64,000 nucleotides of DNA, from assembly GCF_032854445.1 (NCBI RefSeq), contig NC_088302.1, positions 1,614,001 through 1,678,000 on the forward strand, written 5' to 3'. This DNA is from Liolophura sinensis. Taxonomy: Eukaryota > Mollusca > Polyplacophora > Chitonida > Chitonidae. The translations under genes were made by a program, and so were the position numbers. Numbering within the stretch: position 1 is the first letter of the stretch; each line of letters starts with the position of its first letter. The notes below the pieces were generated by a model. It had not been told where the DNA came from, ran no database searches, and worked only from the letters and a program-made list of their open reading frames with translations. This document shows positions 1-13,000 of this stretch, piece after piece.

Positions 1-126
1 CTGGCCCATATATTGATTTGATGACTTTTTGGGGATGAAGTTTTTTCATGGTTGATGACACACTTGAAAGGAGATCAAATCTGGTGGAAAATTACTTGAA
101 TTATTATGGTGAAATATATTTTGATT

Positions 127-370
127 TTATTTATTTGATTGTTGGTTTAGGCAGTACCGGTACTCAAGAATGCTTCACTTATACCACAGAGGTCAGCATT
201 ATGGTGGGAGCAAACCTGGCAGAGCCTGAGCAAAAAAAACGACCATCCGCAGGTTATTTGCAGGCCTTCCCACGTATGGCCACAGAGGAAGCCAGCATGA
301 GCTGACTGTGAGATGCTCCTGGGTCATTTCGCGGCGTTGGCACACTAAACACCTCGGCCACGGGGACTCC
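127..370 (-). mobile_element. tRNA-headed SINE copy, nearly full length
   Basis: On the plus strand the copy begins with a T-rich TTTATTTGATT stretch, then a diverged GTACTCAAGAA tail, GGTCAGCATTATGGTGGGAG, ACCATCCGCAGG and GAAGCCAGCATGAGCTG. It ends in a segment that on the minus strand reads like the 5' half of a Ser/Leu tRNA (CGTGGCCGAGGTGTTTAG). The same ordered blocks recur at 3028-3470, 3910-4290, 18196-18280, 34285-34415, 36736-36872, 41302-41410 and 44768-44905. Resemblance to mollusc V-SINE-like families is from general knowledge. Confidence 0.6.
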
Positions 371-3027
371 TTGGTGAATTATAAAAAGTTTTTTATAATA
401 AAAAATCTGTGTAGTTAATAAAATATATTCATATATATTCCTACGATCTTTTATATTTTGCTAACTTTATCATTCAGTAAAGTTTTTAATTTTAACCATC
501 GCTGTGACACTTGGGGACGGCTAACAAATTCATCTGGTTATTACTGGTTATCTATGGAATTGGTGAAGTGCGTGGCAACCTTTCTGATCGGTAGAACCAC
601 TGCCTCGCCAATGTGGACAGGATTCATTAAGCGGTAACTAAACCGATATGAAAACCCAATAAACTCGTGATGATTCATAACTGGCGAATGAACTGTAATC
701 CCCCTTAAAACGTCCTGCTAATGCATGGCGAATGTGTCCGTATCTAGCCTGGAGGAGTTCACAGTACATCTAACCACTTCTATATCTGGTCTCTTAAATT
801 TAAAGTGAGCAAACAGGCTGTGGCAAATATGGACCTGCCAGGCGATATATGTGCATAGAAATATTGCAATTTACAGTCTCAGGTCATTTCGATCACGCAG
901 GCACTGTAGGACCGTGTAAAGGTTGACTCATAATGCGGGCTAGACACAGATGTAACTCCTACACCGGTACTTTGTACATAGATCAGTCAGCAGATTGTCT
1001 TGGTGAAGCAGTACAGTTCTAAAGCTGTGTAAATGTTATCAAGTGCCACTCAGATAGTGGTAGGCGTCCTTGTACTGAGCCAAAAAGCCCTTCACCCATG
1101 AGGTCGAGAGTTCGAATCTAGCTGCCGCTACCCCGACAGTGGCTTTAAATCTGAATTGAAATTATTAAAACGCTAACGCCCGTCTGAATAGTGAAATACT
1201 CTGACATGTATAGGACCTCAAAGCCCATTCCATCGAATAATGGGGTTTGGTGTGATTATTCAATGGATACCTGTAGGGTGATATGGGCGAATTTAAAACA
1301 CATCAACTGGAACAAATATCAACGTCGACATGCACGCATGTCCATACGAATTCTTTTCATTGCATGTTGCATTGACGGTTTTGTTTTACACTTATTCTAT
1401 TGTCCCTGAAAAGCGCCAATTGGGATCAGGGGCAAGTTCTTACAGCCTACGTGTCCTTCTCCATACATACAATATACTCGTTTTTAATAATCTATATATA
1501 TTGTACAGGCGAAAGACAAAATCTACAGTTGTTTTAAAGGCTCTCAATAAAAAAAAAAAAAATAATAACAATTTAACATTGTCAGTCATCTGCGGGTCGC
1601 CTAAAGTATAAATCTTTTCATTTTCTGTTGCCATCACCCTAGTCCTACTTACATTATACAACGTGCAGTGGAAGAAAAAATGGTCCCCTCCCTCACACAA
1701 ATGTCCACACTGACAATGATGCCTGCAGCAGTGAGCTCTAACTGTTCAAGATTTTCCGATTGTGCTGCAGTATTGCCATGCAATGAAAACTTGTTACATG
1801 TACTAGTATAGGTCTAATGAAAGATAAATACATCTGTTAGAGAGCTTTTTCTGTCAAGCTGGTATTTCAGCAAGGTGTCTATACGCGCTAAACGGCGACT
1901 CATCTTTTACCATTCGGGCGCCCCGTTTAGTTGTTTTGTGCGTTAAACTAATATGTCAAGAAAACTTTAGTCTTGATGTCACCAAACACGTATAATTCTG
2001 GCGGTTTCCTTGGACTGGTGAATAGTCAAGACTGTTTTTAGGCATCGACGTGAAGTAGTCATTCTTTTGAGCATTCTAACAATCAGTTTAAACCGTTATT
2101 AATAAATACTTGCACGTCTTAAGTAACGGTATAAATGAACACTGCAGGGGAGATCCATCGGCAGAGCCGAATTTGTGACTATAGCATTGATATATATCAA
2201 GAATAATAGGAGACCTAGTATTGACCCTTGTTACACACCAGTTGAGACAGATTTAGAAATCTGATGAAGAATTACCTATCTTGCTGGTTGCGGTTCTTTA
2301 AATAATTATCAAACCAGGTAGGAAGATAGCGCCACAATACCATACTGTTGCATGTTGATATCTTACATATGTAGGGTGGAAGAACACTTGTCTTATGCCA
2401 GTATATCGTGGTCTGAGAGTCGCATGTGAACAAGTTGCCTGTAAGTCGGTTACTTGCCCAAAGTCCGTTCGGCCCTTCAATCCTATCGCCATGTCAGCTT
2501 CCTGTACCCCAAGTCACAGACATGATATACGAACCTTGAGTCTGGTGTTAAACATCAATCAAATATATATCTTGAAAAAAGGATAAACGTCGTCAGCGTG
2601 CAAATTTAGTATCTTTTCGCTTGAACTAGGGCCTGGTCCTTAAAGCAAGGCCGCACAAAAACATGTACATGTACCAGGATTCGAACAGCTGTAGCGAATT
2701 TGCGTTTTTTTATTGGAGACTTGCAATCCAATACAAGCTAGTTTAGACTAAATCCATGTCAGATAGCACCATGCTTAACTTCATACCATGGGCGTTTTAG
2801 TACAGGATAGTACGCTCTTCCTGGATCGGAATTTCTAAACGCAAAGTTTCACACAAACTTTCTCCTCATTTGACCAGGCATGGAGTCATAAACCCGATAC
2901 AATACATTGCAATATTTATACAGGCTCTTGCCTCTGATATCTAACCTCTGATATGCTTCAAAGCATGTTCTGGTGTTCTGTTTCAGGTTGCCGGTTTTTC
3001 AGAGCGCTGCTGATGGGGTGGGGTATT
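371..3027. other. no gene seen
   Basis: AT-rich intergenic DNA. The open frames are short, overlap on both strands and lack motifs or convincing splice sites. Apart from a tRNA-like segment at 1044-1132 and a 14-base A run near 1549, I see no structure here. Confidence 0.5.
1044..1132 (+). repeat. tRNA-like segment, possible SINE head
   Basis: An A-box-like stretch (ATAGTGGTAGGCG) is followed about 45 nt later by a B-box-like GAGTTCGAATCT with the flanking complementary look of a T arm. The acceptor stem does not pair well, so this is more likely a decayed tRNA-derived SINE head than a functional tRNA. Confidence 0.35.
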
Positions 3028-3470
3028 TAGTGTTTATTTGTTTGAATTAGTGTTTCACCACGAACTTAAGAATATTTCACTTACTGTAAATTTTCAAACT
3101 TTTCGTGGAATTTATGCATACAATTATAACGAAAGTGACACCGAAAATGACACCAAAATGATGTGTTTGTGTCACTAAAGATGCAAGCTTCATAATATTT
3201 ATCTACCCCCAATAGTTCTCTCATAATGTTTCCAAATGTTTGTTGTAGTGGTCGTTGAAAAGGTCGAAGAATTAGAGTACGCTGGAAAGAAATGGGGCAG
3301 AGCCCGGAGTAAACTCGCAACCATCTCCAAGTCGCTGTCAAACCTTCCCATGCAAAACCACAGAGGAAGCCAGCATGAGCTGGATTTGAACTCATAGTGA
3401 CCGCATTAGTGCGATTTAGACTGTGAGAGACTCCTGGGTCATTGCGCTGGACTAGCACGCAGTTTAATGT
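3028..3470 (-). mobile_element. SINE copy with internal insertion
   Basis: Same family as 127-370. Plus-strand blocks are TTTATTTGTTTGAATTAGTG, TAAGAATATTTCACTTA, then about 200 bp of unrelated AT-rich DNA, then GGGGCAGAGCCCGGAGTAAAC, GAAGCCAGCATGAGCTGGA and GACTCCTGGGTCATTGCGCT. The tRNA-like head at the right end is cut short. Confidence 0.55.
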
Positions 3471-3704
3471 CACCTGTTCTTCACGACCTTGCTGTGGCGA
3501 TCGTGGTGAGGGGTAGTTACATCAGCTAACCTTGTCGTGACGACATCTCTGATTAGCGCACACTCTTATTACAACTCAAAGACTTAGTCTGTATTCTGCT
3601 CAAGGGATGGGATATATTTCTGTAAATCAGAAATGCTCAAGGATTTTAAAATGGGACTTTTTGAAAGTAAACATATTCATATAAAGGGTGGTGGCTCAGT
3701 TCAT

Positions 3705-3828
3705 AATAGTAAAACTAAACCCCAAGGAAACAGCTATAGGTCACTGAATCCCTGGTAGAGGTACAGTAGTAAAACTAAACCTCAAGGAAAAAGCTGTAGA
3801 TCACTAAATCCTGTGCTTGAGGTACAGA
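3705..3828. repeat. two-copy direct repeat, about 62 bp
   Basis: Two adjacent imperfect copies, each with AGTAAAACTAAACC, CAAGGAAA, an AGCTRTAG-like word, TCACTAAATCC-like and GAGGTACAG. A minimal tandem duplication without coding sense. Confidence 0.6.
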
Positions 3829-3909
3829 AGTTTTAGCAATATGAAGATATAAACATTAATAATCAACTTTAGCCAAATCTTCCACTTCTGCTTCACCGCA
3901 TTTAATATT

Positions 3910-4290
3910 AATTTACTTGATCCGATGCAGTTTTTAATGCCTTAGATAAGGATTTTTCACTTATTTGATGGTGGTCATTTGTGAGGGTAGGGGAAACCAG
4001 AGTGCCTGGTTTAACCCATCAACATTTGGTAAGTTACTGACAAACTTTCCCACACAGGGACATACAAATATGAACAGCATATTACTGGTGGAGGACAAGT
4101 GGTCTTCAATGAATGTTTGACTGCATGAACAGCCACCTGAGCTTTGTCAGCAAGTCGCCAAGGCTATATGGGCAGTGAAAACAGTGTAATCGGCAAATTC
4201 CCTATCAAAGGCTGGGATTGAACCCTCAACTCATGTGTTCTAGCAACCGAAAAGCAAGCATCTTGACCACTCAACCAAGGTTCTTAACAC
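3910..4290 (-). mobile_element. full-length tRNA-derived SINE
   Basis: Best preserved copy of the family. On the minus strand it starts at about 4288 with a Ser/Leu-like tRNA head: A box TGGTTGAGTGGTCAAGATG and B box GGGTTCAATCCC. The body follows, with CACTGCCCATATAGCC, TTGATGGGTTAAACCAGG and the TTTCCCCTACCCTCAC block. The tail reads AAATAAGTGAAAAATCC and ends near 3910. It shows that copies carrying only the tail block are 5'-truncated or internally deleted versions of one SINE. Confidence 0.65.
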
Positions 4291-4921
4291 CATGTGGCAA
4301 AACAATGATGCGCAAATTTACATAATACAAGACATCATCCTTGTAAAATTATATCTTTCTTGCCTTTTTTAATTTTAAGAATAATGAACTATATTGCATC
4401 AATTGAAGTCAACATGCATGAGAAGCTTAAGGCCAATATTCTGTCAGAGAAATACGTGGCCATATAGTGGTGACATCAAGGAAATAAAATCTGTTAGAAC
4501 AATTTACCGGTCATGACACACCCCATAAATATTAATACTTTGTAACATGAATTCCATGCAAGTATGGAACAGCGTGGATGACACAGGCATGTTTAAGGTT
4601 ATATGTTTGATCTTCTGTGGAACACAACAACAACTAATAAAAGTGGGGATGTAAATTACTTGACATTTCAATACACTGCTGACAGACCTGAAGCAATAAC
4701 CACATTTTCACATATTGGCAGGGCACACTGCCATCAATTTCCACTGATAATCAGTAGTTTGCTGCAAATTCATTCAAACAGATATGCGTATCATCGACTG
4801 CCACTGAAATCTTGCAATATATCTGTCAGTAGTCTACATCTTCTTCACATGTATTAAACTGTACTTTCTGTACATATAAAAGTTTCAAAAGGTTTTTCAT
4901 ATAAAACTTTCGGGGAATGTC

Positions 4922-5197
4922 TCACTGAGCAGTACGCTGTAGTAACTGCTGAAACCTCTGCGTCACCAGAAGGGACACGTCTATAAAACGATCCACACAG
5001 TTTGTCAAACAGGTCTCCGTCCTTCCGTCCAGTTTATCACGAGGCTTGTCAAAGCACTGGTCCCAGCAAACATCCGTTAGTTTGTGAATCTGTACCTGAA
5101 GCTGGGCTTTCTGCTGCTCTACCTGGATAAACTGTTGTAGCTCTTTATCCCCGCTGTTCTCACCGAGCCTGGAGGCGTCCATGTCAAACGACGACAT
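4922..5197 (-). CDS. TIMM8: Mitochondrial import inner membrane translocase subunit Tim8
   Basis: Small zinc-free chaperone of the mitochondrial intermembrane space. With Tim13 it escorts hydrophobic precursors to the TIM22 complex (family knowledge). The 91-residue frame has the diagnostic twin CX3C motif: C44-WDQ-C48 and C63-LTN-C67, 14 residues apart, followed by the conserved VDRFIDVS. Lengths of 88-100 residues are usual. The N-terminal part (LQQFIQVEQQKAQLQ, residues 20-34) is the amphipathic helix before the first cysteine pair. The whole coding region is one exon. A TTTGTAG acceptor-like site lies 3 nt before the ATG on the minus strand, so a 5' UTR intron is likely. The start is the only Met ahead of the conserved core with this context. 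No intact competitor exists on the other strand. Whether it is closer to vertebrate TIMM8A or TIMM8B cannot be told here. Confidence 0.95.
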   Translation of the reverse strand: MSSFDMDASRLGENSGDKELQQFIQVEQQKAQLQVQIHKLTDVCWDQCFDKPRDKLDGRTETCLTNCVDRFIDVSLLVTQRFQQLLQRTAQ

Positions 5198-5846
5198 TGT
5201 CTACAAAGGGTTGAATGTTTATGTTGGGTTTGATATCTACTCTGAGCTGAATGTCCACTCTAGCTAATTCCTTCTCACAAGAATGAATTCTACAGGCAAA
5301 GGTTAAGGGCTAGTTCTTGATGATCCTGAAGTAAATAATACAAGGAAGTAAGGGTTCATGTCTGTCTATTGTGAAAGAATTAATCAGGAAATTAATACGA
5401 AATGGCAAATTTGTAATATCAGCCTCAAAATTAACTTATCAGCTGGTTTAAAACAGCACTATTGATACAAACCTATCTAAATACACTCAACATAAAATGG
5501 CAACGTAAACCAGTAAGACAAACAGATTTCCACAAATATTTATGGGATGTAGTTTCAGTCGATAAGTATTAAAATTTAGTTGAGGAGTCAGGTAACTCTA
5601 AGATGGAGCAACACAAGAGTGTTGCGATAGTTACTCTGGGAAACAACCTCAAACGTGTCGCACTGACAGAACAGACCATTTAGAACATCTCTACACATGC
5701 ATTAGAATTCCCTAGCTTAAATCAATGTCAAATGAGCGGTCCCCATAAACAGCTAAGTTGTTCTGAGTCTCGCTGAGCCAAAGACGATCCATGAAAAATG
5801 CACAAATACACAAAATAAATGTTTTTAGAACACTACACCCACTGTG

Positions 5847-5858
5847 GCCGCCATCTTG
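5847..5858 (+). promoter_or_regulatory. YY1-like site, possible TIMM8 promoter
   Basis: GCCGCCATCTTG matches the YY1 core found near start sites of many animal housekeeping and mitochondrial genes. It lies 650 bp upstream of the TIMM8 ATG, a plausible distance if the 5' UTR contains an intron. Motif match only. Confidence 0.3.
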
Positions 5859-5899
5859 TTCTGATAGTCGTGCGTACAAGTCAGTTGATCCAAGTGACC

Positions 5900-8800
5900 A
5901 CAAAAAACATCACAGCATTCAAGGGAGATAAGGTGGGATGGGCATGGTGGCAAGGGCAATCAGTACAGTAACACGAGACAAGATTAGTGGCCTATCAGAC
6001 TGAGGCTGGCACAGGTCATGAACTGACAGAATTTAGTTCAATCTCATTCCCATGGTTTTCACCAATGGTGGAAATAGTGTCTGAAGAAATGTACTTGTTT
6101 TATCGGTCTTGTGAATTTGTGCGCTTGTCATACATCATTTTGGCTTCTGCGAGAAGAGGTTAGTGGACTATGTGGGCCACTGGGTTGACATGGATTTACG
6201 TTTTTTGGGAAGTTTTCATGCATGTGTTGAGATGTGGATTACCATGCTTGCCATCAATCTGGTACATCTGGGGTTGTTCCCCGCTGTAACACTCCCAACA
6301 CTCTTGTGACTCGAGAAACATGAGAGTATTGCTCGACCTGATAGTTACCCCATTCCACAACTAGTATTAAATTAAGGGAAAAGTATTGTTTGCTTCTTTC
6401 TTTTTCAGCATTTAAAAACCATAACTGTAAAATCATGATGAAAATACTTGACACTACACAACTAGTACAAACCGTAATGTAATGGTTAGCCCATGGAGGT
6501 ATACCTAGACGGAGGAACAACTTGGGCTCTTCAAAGTGTTAAATGTACAATACCGATACAGCAGGATTCTGGATATGTTTTAACAGGGGAATAGGCTGTC
6601 TGCCTTGTGGCCTGGGGTAAAAGGCACTCAGAAACCACCCAATCGTATGTCGCTTGCTCATAACAGAGCCCCCCCTGTTCAGGTGGCGAATAATGAATGC
6701 AGAACAAGAGAATGGATGTCAAACCATGGAGTAATGACCGCACAGGCATGGTTTGTATATTTTACAGACAACAATTTCTGATTTGCTGCAGAGAAAACTG
6801 AACAACGGGAGTTGGACTTGCCCATATTCCATTTCAATGCACTAAAGTTTATTCATCCCTGCCACTACAGTACACTATAGAATGCTAACCATGCAAATGT
6901 CTCCATAAGCAGTGGTTCAAGCGTTACACAGACAAACTAATAAACGTCAGCAGAGGCGTGTATTCACAGCAGGTAATCCTCTTCACTGAGTTATATATTT
7001 AAAATCAGTGGGGACTGTGCATGCGCACCTATGTCGACCAGCAGTGCTTTTTGAGAAATCTAGGAATGTACTGTTTACAAAAATCAAAAACTTGCTAAGA
7101 AATCGCTTATGGGGCCCTGAATTGCCAAATGTGCACATTCCACTAAGTATTTCCCCGATCTTATTTTTCTAAACTATAGGTCCTTAGTTGTGCAAAAATG
7201 TGAGTTTATGGAGCTCAAACATGACCAATTTTGGATATTTTGGAAAAAGGCCCATGTATTCCAAATGGGAAATTTTTTAAATTTTCAACCATCAGTAAAA
7301 AAATTGAGCGCCGGGACCCATAACCTTATAAATATTACAAAATAATGCTATCTGCACAACATAATTTTCTCGCACCGTTTACGCCAGAAAATAGAGACAA
7401 AACACAAAATTCTGCTGATAGCTCAATGAGTACCGCTGTTCTTTACATATTATATCTTCCGATACAATAGTCCTATAGATGTGATTAAAATGTCCACTTA
7501 GACGCACAAATACAACCCTCACTATATCTTTGTTGGGTGCAGAATTTGGAGTTGGGGCTTTTTACTCTAAGTAAGTGTGCATGATGAGACCATTTCGAGG
7601 CAGTTCACACTAAGTTCCTTAGAAGGATGTATTCAGAGCAGAAAGGCACCGCGGGTATGTCTGCACGGCTGTCTGGGAGAGTTGTTCCTCCTTCCATATA
7701 TAGCTCCGTGGTGAGATTAACAAAACAAAACAAAACAAAACAAATATTACATAACTGATATCCATCCCTTATAATGCAGACATCTGCTCAGGTTCATCAA
7801 TGCTGACCAAAACGTGACCGTTTACGTTCGGAATGGGCATCGTATCGCCAAATGGTACAAAAACTAGACTTTCAATAATACTTCGACATGGATCACCTTG
7901 GAGTTTAACAGTCAATAGTTAAGGTGGACAGCAATTTTAACATGCATGGTTGTTCGACAAACATTAGGTTTTCACGCGTCAGTCTATTCCATCAATGTAA
8001 ATGCTTCATCAGGTTTCAGGGAGGCAATAGAAACAATTTCGACTTACTGTATCTGACACTCACGTGCGTCCCGTTACTTTTTTTGTTCTGCTAAAGCGCA
8101 TGTGTACTACATTCAGTTCAATCACTGCCTGGACCCCTTTCGCTTATCGGACCGCGGTGAATGAAAGGCAACGGCAGTAAATTGTCAGTAAATTTTTAGC
8201 CGACAACTCCGCAATGAACACTTACTTGAAGGACATCATAATTTCTCATCATAGAACATTCTACCTGCGATAAAAAATTAGACAGGATTTATCTAATGCT
8301 TTAAACACTTAAACACATGAAATTCTTAGTTTTGTAGCTCTGAACCAATCATCAGCACACTCTTTGGTCACGTGAATAGAGTACTGGAGGTGATAAAGTA
8401 AGTTTAACCCAGTTGGGGTAGGCATTGGAGAAGATTTTAGCATCTCGTGACTTGTTCCATCCACAAGAATCTTGGACTAAAAATGATTTATGTACAGCAA
8501 CGGACAAATTGCAACAGGTTACGCTTGAGTAATCACGTTTGAAGCCCTGGACACCAATAAACCTGTGAAATTTAGATTTGAAGTGTGAAAATCTGTCAGC
8601 GGCTAAGAATCTCACAGCATATCGCGCACTGGGGACCGAGGTATATAGGGCTGCAGGCAAAGTGCGTTTGCCTTGGAAGCCGTTCGGGTGCTGAGACTGA
8701 CGGGTGCTGACGTTAAGGTGGTATAATTGTTGGGGTCGGGGAAGGTTAGAGTAGCTCTGTCAACTTTGTGATCATGTTGTTTTAAGACATCCTCGGAGAT

Positions 8801-9859
8801 ATTTTGTAAACGTTAATCATTTTTATCTGCCTTGTTCAGTGTAGTGTTCCGTGATTGTCAATTGTCAAGATGTTATGTAAATGATAAAACATTGTTGTAT
8901 ATGTACGTGTCTGTCTTTGAAGTTTGAACTTTGAAGCAGTGCTTAGTTACATAACCCCCGCAGCGGTTTTATTGATGGATCCCGCCCCGCTCCACTCATT
9001 CTCAAGTCTTTTGTTACTCTTTACAGGATATCAGTGTTTTGAGTGTTTTCAAGACTAGCTACATTCGAAATGTACTGCATATTACTCGCCGATGTGATCA
9101 TTTCGTCAGTTCGAATGAGCTTCAATTTTCGCAACATCCCCTGCCCTTTGCCTCTTCTCCCCGCTCTTCGCCTCCTCTCTCTCTCTCTCTCTCTCTCTCT
9201 CCCCCCACCCACCCTCCACCTGCTCTTCACCTCCTCTCCCCTGCTCTTCGCCTCCTCTCCCGCGCTCTTCGTCAGTTACATAAGCACATTCTGAAGATCT
9301 TGTAAACAGGCTACACAACTACAGCAAAGTTCGAGAAAAACTGTTCGAGAACTAAAATTAGTTGTTATGGACTGAGAAACCGGTTTTCACATTATTTGGA
9401 TATCCATTATGTTTCTTCTGTACTTTGTGTTGGGAAGCAGATAAAGCTCATTTCATTGGTACAGTCATGTCAGGGTATAAGAAAAGGTTCGCATAATAGC
9501 ATATATAGTCATTTAGGCCTATTTAGATCACTTTGTGTATTGCCGGTAACCTATAGCATATATAGATTGTTTTAACTTTCAGATATTCTTACGTTCACAA
9601 AGTAGGCCTATGTTTTCAGTTGAAGTTTGGTCATGCATGATTTGCATTTTATTTCTGATGAACTAATATCAGCAGTTGATATAACTTTGTTTAACTGAAA
9701 CCAGCAATCTGTTAGTTTAATACGAGTTGCAGATATTGGCTTTTTTTTTCTTTTATTATTACTTATGCTTATGTCAAGTCATAAGCTACATTTGAAAGAG
9801 TGACCACAATAATATATTTAACATGCATTTATTTCTCTTTCGTGGTGCGCTGACAACAG
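5900..9859. other. intergenic between TIMM8 and OLAH, no gene seen
   Basis: Divergent intergenic region. It contains an (AAAAC)n tract near 7721-7743 and a pyrimidine-rich patch at 9130-9275. Open frames here, including one of 102 codons on the minus strand at 8352-8660, show no recognisable motif or supporting splice sites. A non-coding first exon of OLAH may be somewhere in the right half, but I cannot place it. Confidence 0.4.
9130..9275. repeat. (CT)n microsatellite and CT-rich repeat
   Basis: A pure CT dinucleotide run at 9174-9201 is flanked by imperfect copies of a word built on GCTCTTCGCCTCCTCTCC. Strong purine/pyrimidine strand asymmetry. Open frames through it are low-complexity artefacts. 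Confidence 0.8.
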
Positions 9860-9873
9860 ACGGTAAAGAAGCG

Positions 9874-10012
9874 ATGTCCTCACAGAAGCTGTTAGTGCGC
9901 CCCAGCTCACAAGACAAGAAGGCAGACTGTAGACTGATCTGTTTCCCTTGGGCTGGAGCTGGGGCTTCCTATTACATTAGCTGGGCAAAGAAATTCTCAC
10001 CAAGCATTGAAG
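9874..10012 (+). CDS. OLAH: OLAH exon 1 (first coding)
   Basis: Residues 1-46 plus one base. Carries CFPWAGAGASYY, the conserved strand and turn at the start of type II thioesterases. Donor GAAG|GTATGA, phase 1. Confidence 0.88.
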
Positions 10013-13000
10013 GTATGATTTACAGAATTATTAAAAAATAAACAGATTGGTATATTACACTTATTTCGCAAACCAGAGATGTGATTTGTACTCATATTGT
10101 TTTGTTGGTTAATGATTTTGTTTTGAGAAGTTGTTGATAGTTATAGCTGGGTAATTATACGGTGCTCATCTGAAACAACTATTACACCACATGAGAATAT
10201 CATTAGTTAGGGGGAAATGTACATACTACTGAGCACATAATTAGATTTTTAATATTAAACTTATTATGAAATGAAAAGAATGAAAGATCTGTGGGCCATT
10301 TGTACCCTAGCTATTGTCAGTAGAGGACTGGCAACATGTGCCTGCCATACATTCTCAATAATTTCAGATGCATTTTTAGAAAATGTATACCATGATGCCA
10401 TGCAGAGGCTGTTGTTTTAAGTCCTACACTCTCTGTGGGCAGTGTGGGATTACCAGTATTCCATCGGTGATAGTAGTTCACATCCCCGTGACACCTCATT
10501 GAACCTCACTGAGTTGAATACTGAATAATGGAATGAGTGTTTGTCCAAATTCGAGGAAAATCTTAGCTTGGAATCTAATTAAGAATACCAATGTTAATAG
10601 CTCATGTCCATTCTTGGGACTCTTGATGTGGTCAGAGGCCAAGCTGTGAATTTCTGTAATATTTTAATCATGGTTTAATCATGGATGAGGTCTGCACATT
10701 TGTAATCCACATACACACTGCATATTTTGTCTTGCTATAAATGTTCAACTGAGAAGTTTTTCAAGATATTTCAGTTTAATTGAAGTCCGAATGAACTGAG
10801 TGAGGTTTGCGAGGGATGGGTGTCTGGTACTTGCATCAGTGGGCTTGGAAGGCATTTGTATGATAAAGTCTAAAGCCCGGTTTAGATAATTTAGTGACAT
10901 ATACACATGAATGTACATGTAATACTTTTTCTGGAAATACCTGTGGTAATATGTTACAAATCATCTTTTTAAAATGAATCTAAAAAGATTGTAATCAACT
11001 ACCTCACCCACCCCCTGTCATATATTGATGTCATGTTCCTGCCAAATTAGACAGGTGGTCTGTAATAAATGGAAAGTCTGTCTTCAAATCTGACACGCGT
11101 GCACTATCGTCATGGGTGTTTTATCCACATATGCAAGGCAGCATTATAAGTTCAATGATCCAATGCCAATCGTCCATGTTCCAGTCTTGTATGGACCACA
11201 TACACGAGTGGCCTAATGCGGTGGGGTGTGGAATGCTTCCCTGTAAATAATGCCACAAACCATCAAGTTTAAATATTGAATAACATAGTTTGTAGAACAC
11301 AAGCCAGAAAACGGCATGGTGAGTGTTGTGGGAAGGGAAATAGCAAAGTTTTCACTGGATTGATGTTCCGGTATGAATATTTTTATCTTTTTCTTCCTGT
11401 AAACAAGCATGTATACTGAAAAATGACATCGTGAGTTGTCTTGTACAAGCTCTCAGAAAAGGCTCGCTTTATAGGCCGGGGTAGGCCTATACTCCAGCTG
11501 GGCCAACTGGCACAGCGATGTCACCCATGCTGACAGCTTTGCAGGAGACTTCTCTGATCTACCCGCTTACTGTCAATATGCCTCAATGTACGGTAAATGC
11601 TACAATCTGCAGTGTTTCACTAATACATGCACATGATTGGTGGTCATGAAACAGAACATGCAGCTTAACATAAGTTACCATCTCCCCAACCACTCCACCC
11701 CCACCAGCCCTCCTGTCCATAGATACACAACGGATACCCTGTTTTCCTTAAAACCTCTTTTTTTGGCCAAATGACTGATGCATTCACATCTAGCATTAAA
11801 CAAGGTCTTATTAATAATAGTTCAGCTCCTATGTTTTCAGTGGTAGCACTGCGCCCACCTGGAAGAGAAATTCGTTTCAAAGAGCCAAATTTCAGGACAT
11901 TAGAAGAGGCGGTGACGCAGACCACAGAAGCAATAGTACAGAATCTTCTGGACAAACCGTTTGCTTTCTTCGGACACAGGTATAAAGTACATATGTAATA
12001 CATGTACATATATACATCTTGGTTAGAGCTCCTCAAACAAATATATGATACATTTACTTAAAAACATCTTGGTTAGATCTCCTCAAACCCATATATGACA
12101 CATGCATAAATACATCATGGTTAGAGCTCCTCAAACAAATATATGATACGTGTACATATATACATCATGGTTAGAGCTCCTCAAACAAATATATGATACA
12201 TGTACATATATACATCATGGTCGGAGCTCCTCAAACAAATATATGATACATGTACATATATACATCATGGTCGGAGCTCCTCAAACAAATATGTAATACA
12301 TGTACATATATACATCTTGGTTAGAGCTCCTCAAACAAATATATGATACATGTACATAAATACATCTTGGTTAGAGCTCCTCTAGTCCACCCAGAGCACA
12401 CTTGTATTCCACTTAGAGCACACTTGTATTCCACACAGGCAATACCTCTAGTTCACCTAGAGCATGCTTATAATCCACCCAAAACAAACTTGTATTTCAC
12501 ACCGAGTACACTTGTAGTCCATCCCAAGAACTTGTAGTCCACTCAGAGAACTCTTTTGCCTGACTTGCTTTTTCCTGTTGTAGCTGGGGGTCTTTGCTCA
12601 GCTTTTCTGTGGCTGTGAGATTGAAGGAGAAACATGGGGTGGAGCCCATCCACATGTTTGTGTCAAGCATGTCCGCACCTCATGTAAGTCCAGTCTACCT
12701 CTACAAAGTCTTACCTAGAACAGTAATATCCATCATGTATACCTCTTACAAAGTCTTACCTAGAACAGTGATAACAGTCATGTAAACCTCTTACAACAGC
12801 TTACATAGAACAGTAATATCCATCATGTAAACCGCTTACAAAGTCTTACATAGAACAGTAATATCCATCATGTAAACCTCTTACAAAGTCTTACATAGAA
12901 CAGTAATATCCATCATGTAAACCTCTTACAATGGCTTACATAGAACAGTAATATCCATCATGTAAACCTCTTACAAAGTCTTACATAGAACAGTAATATC

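Noticed and set aside
2640-2710. GGATTCGAAC as a tRNA B box on the minus strand
   Set aside because: No A box or stem pairing at the expected distance.
8352-8660. 102-codon minus-strand frame
   Set aside because: No recognised motif, no splice or promoter support, and no similarity I can name.
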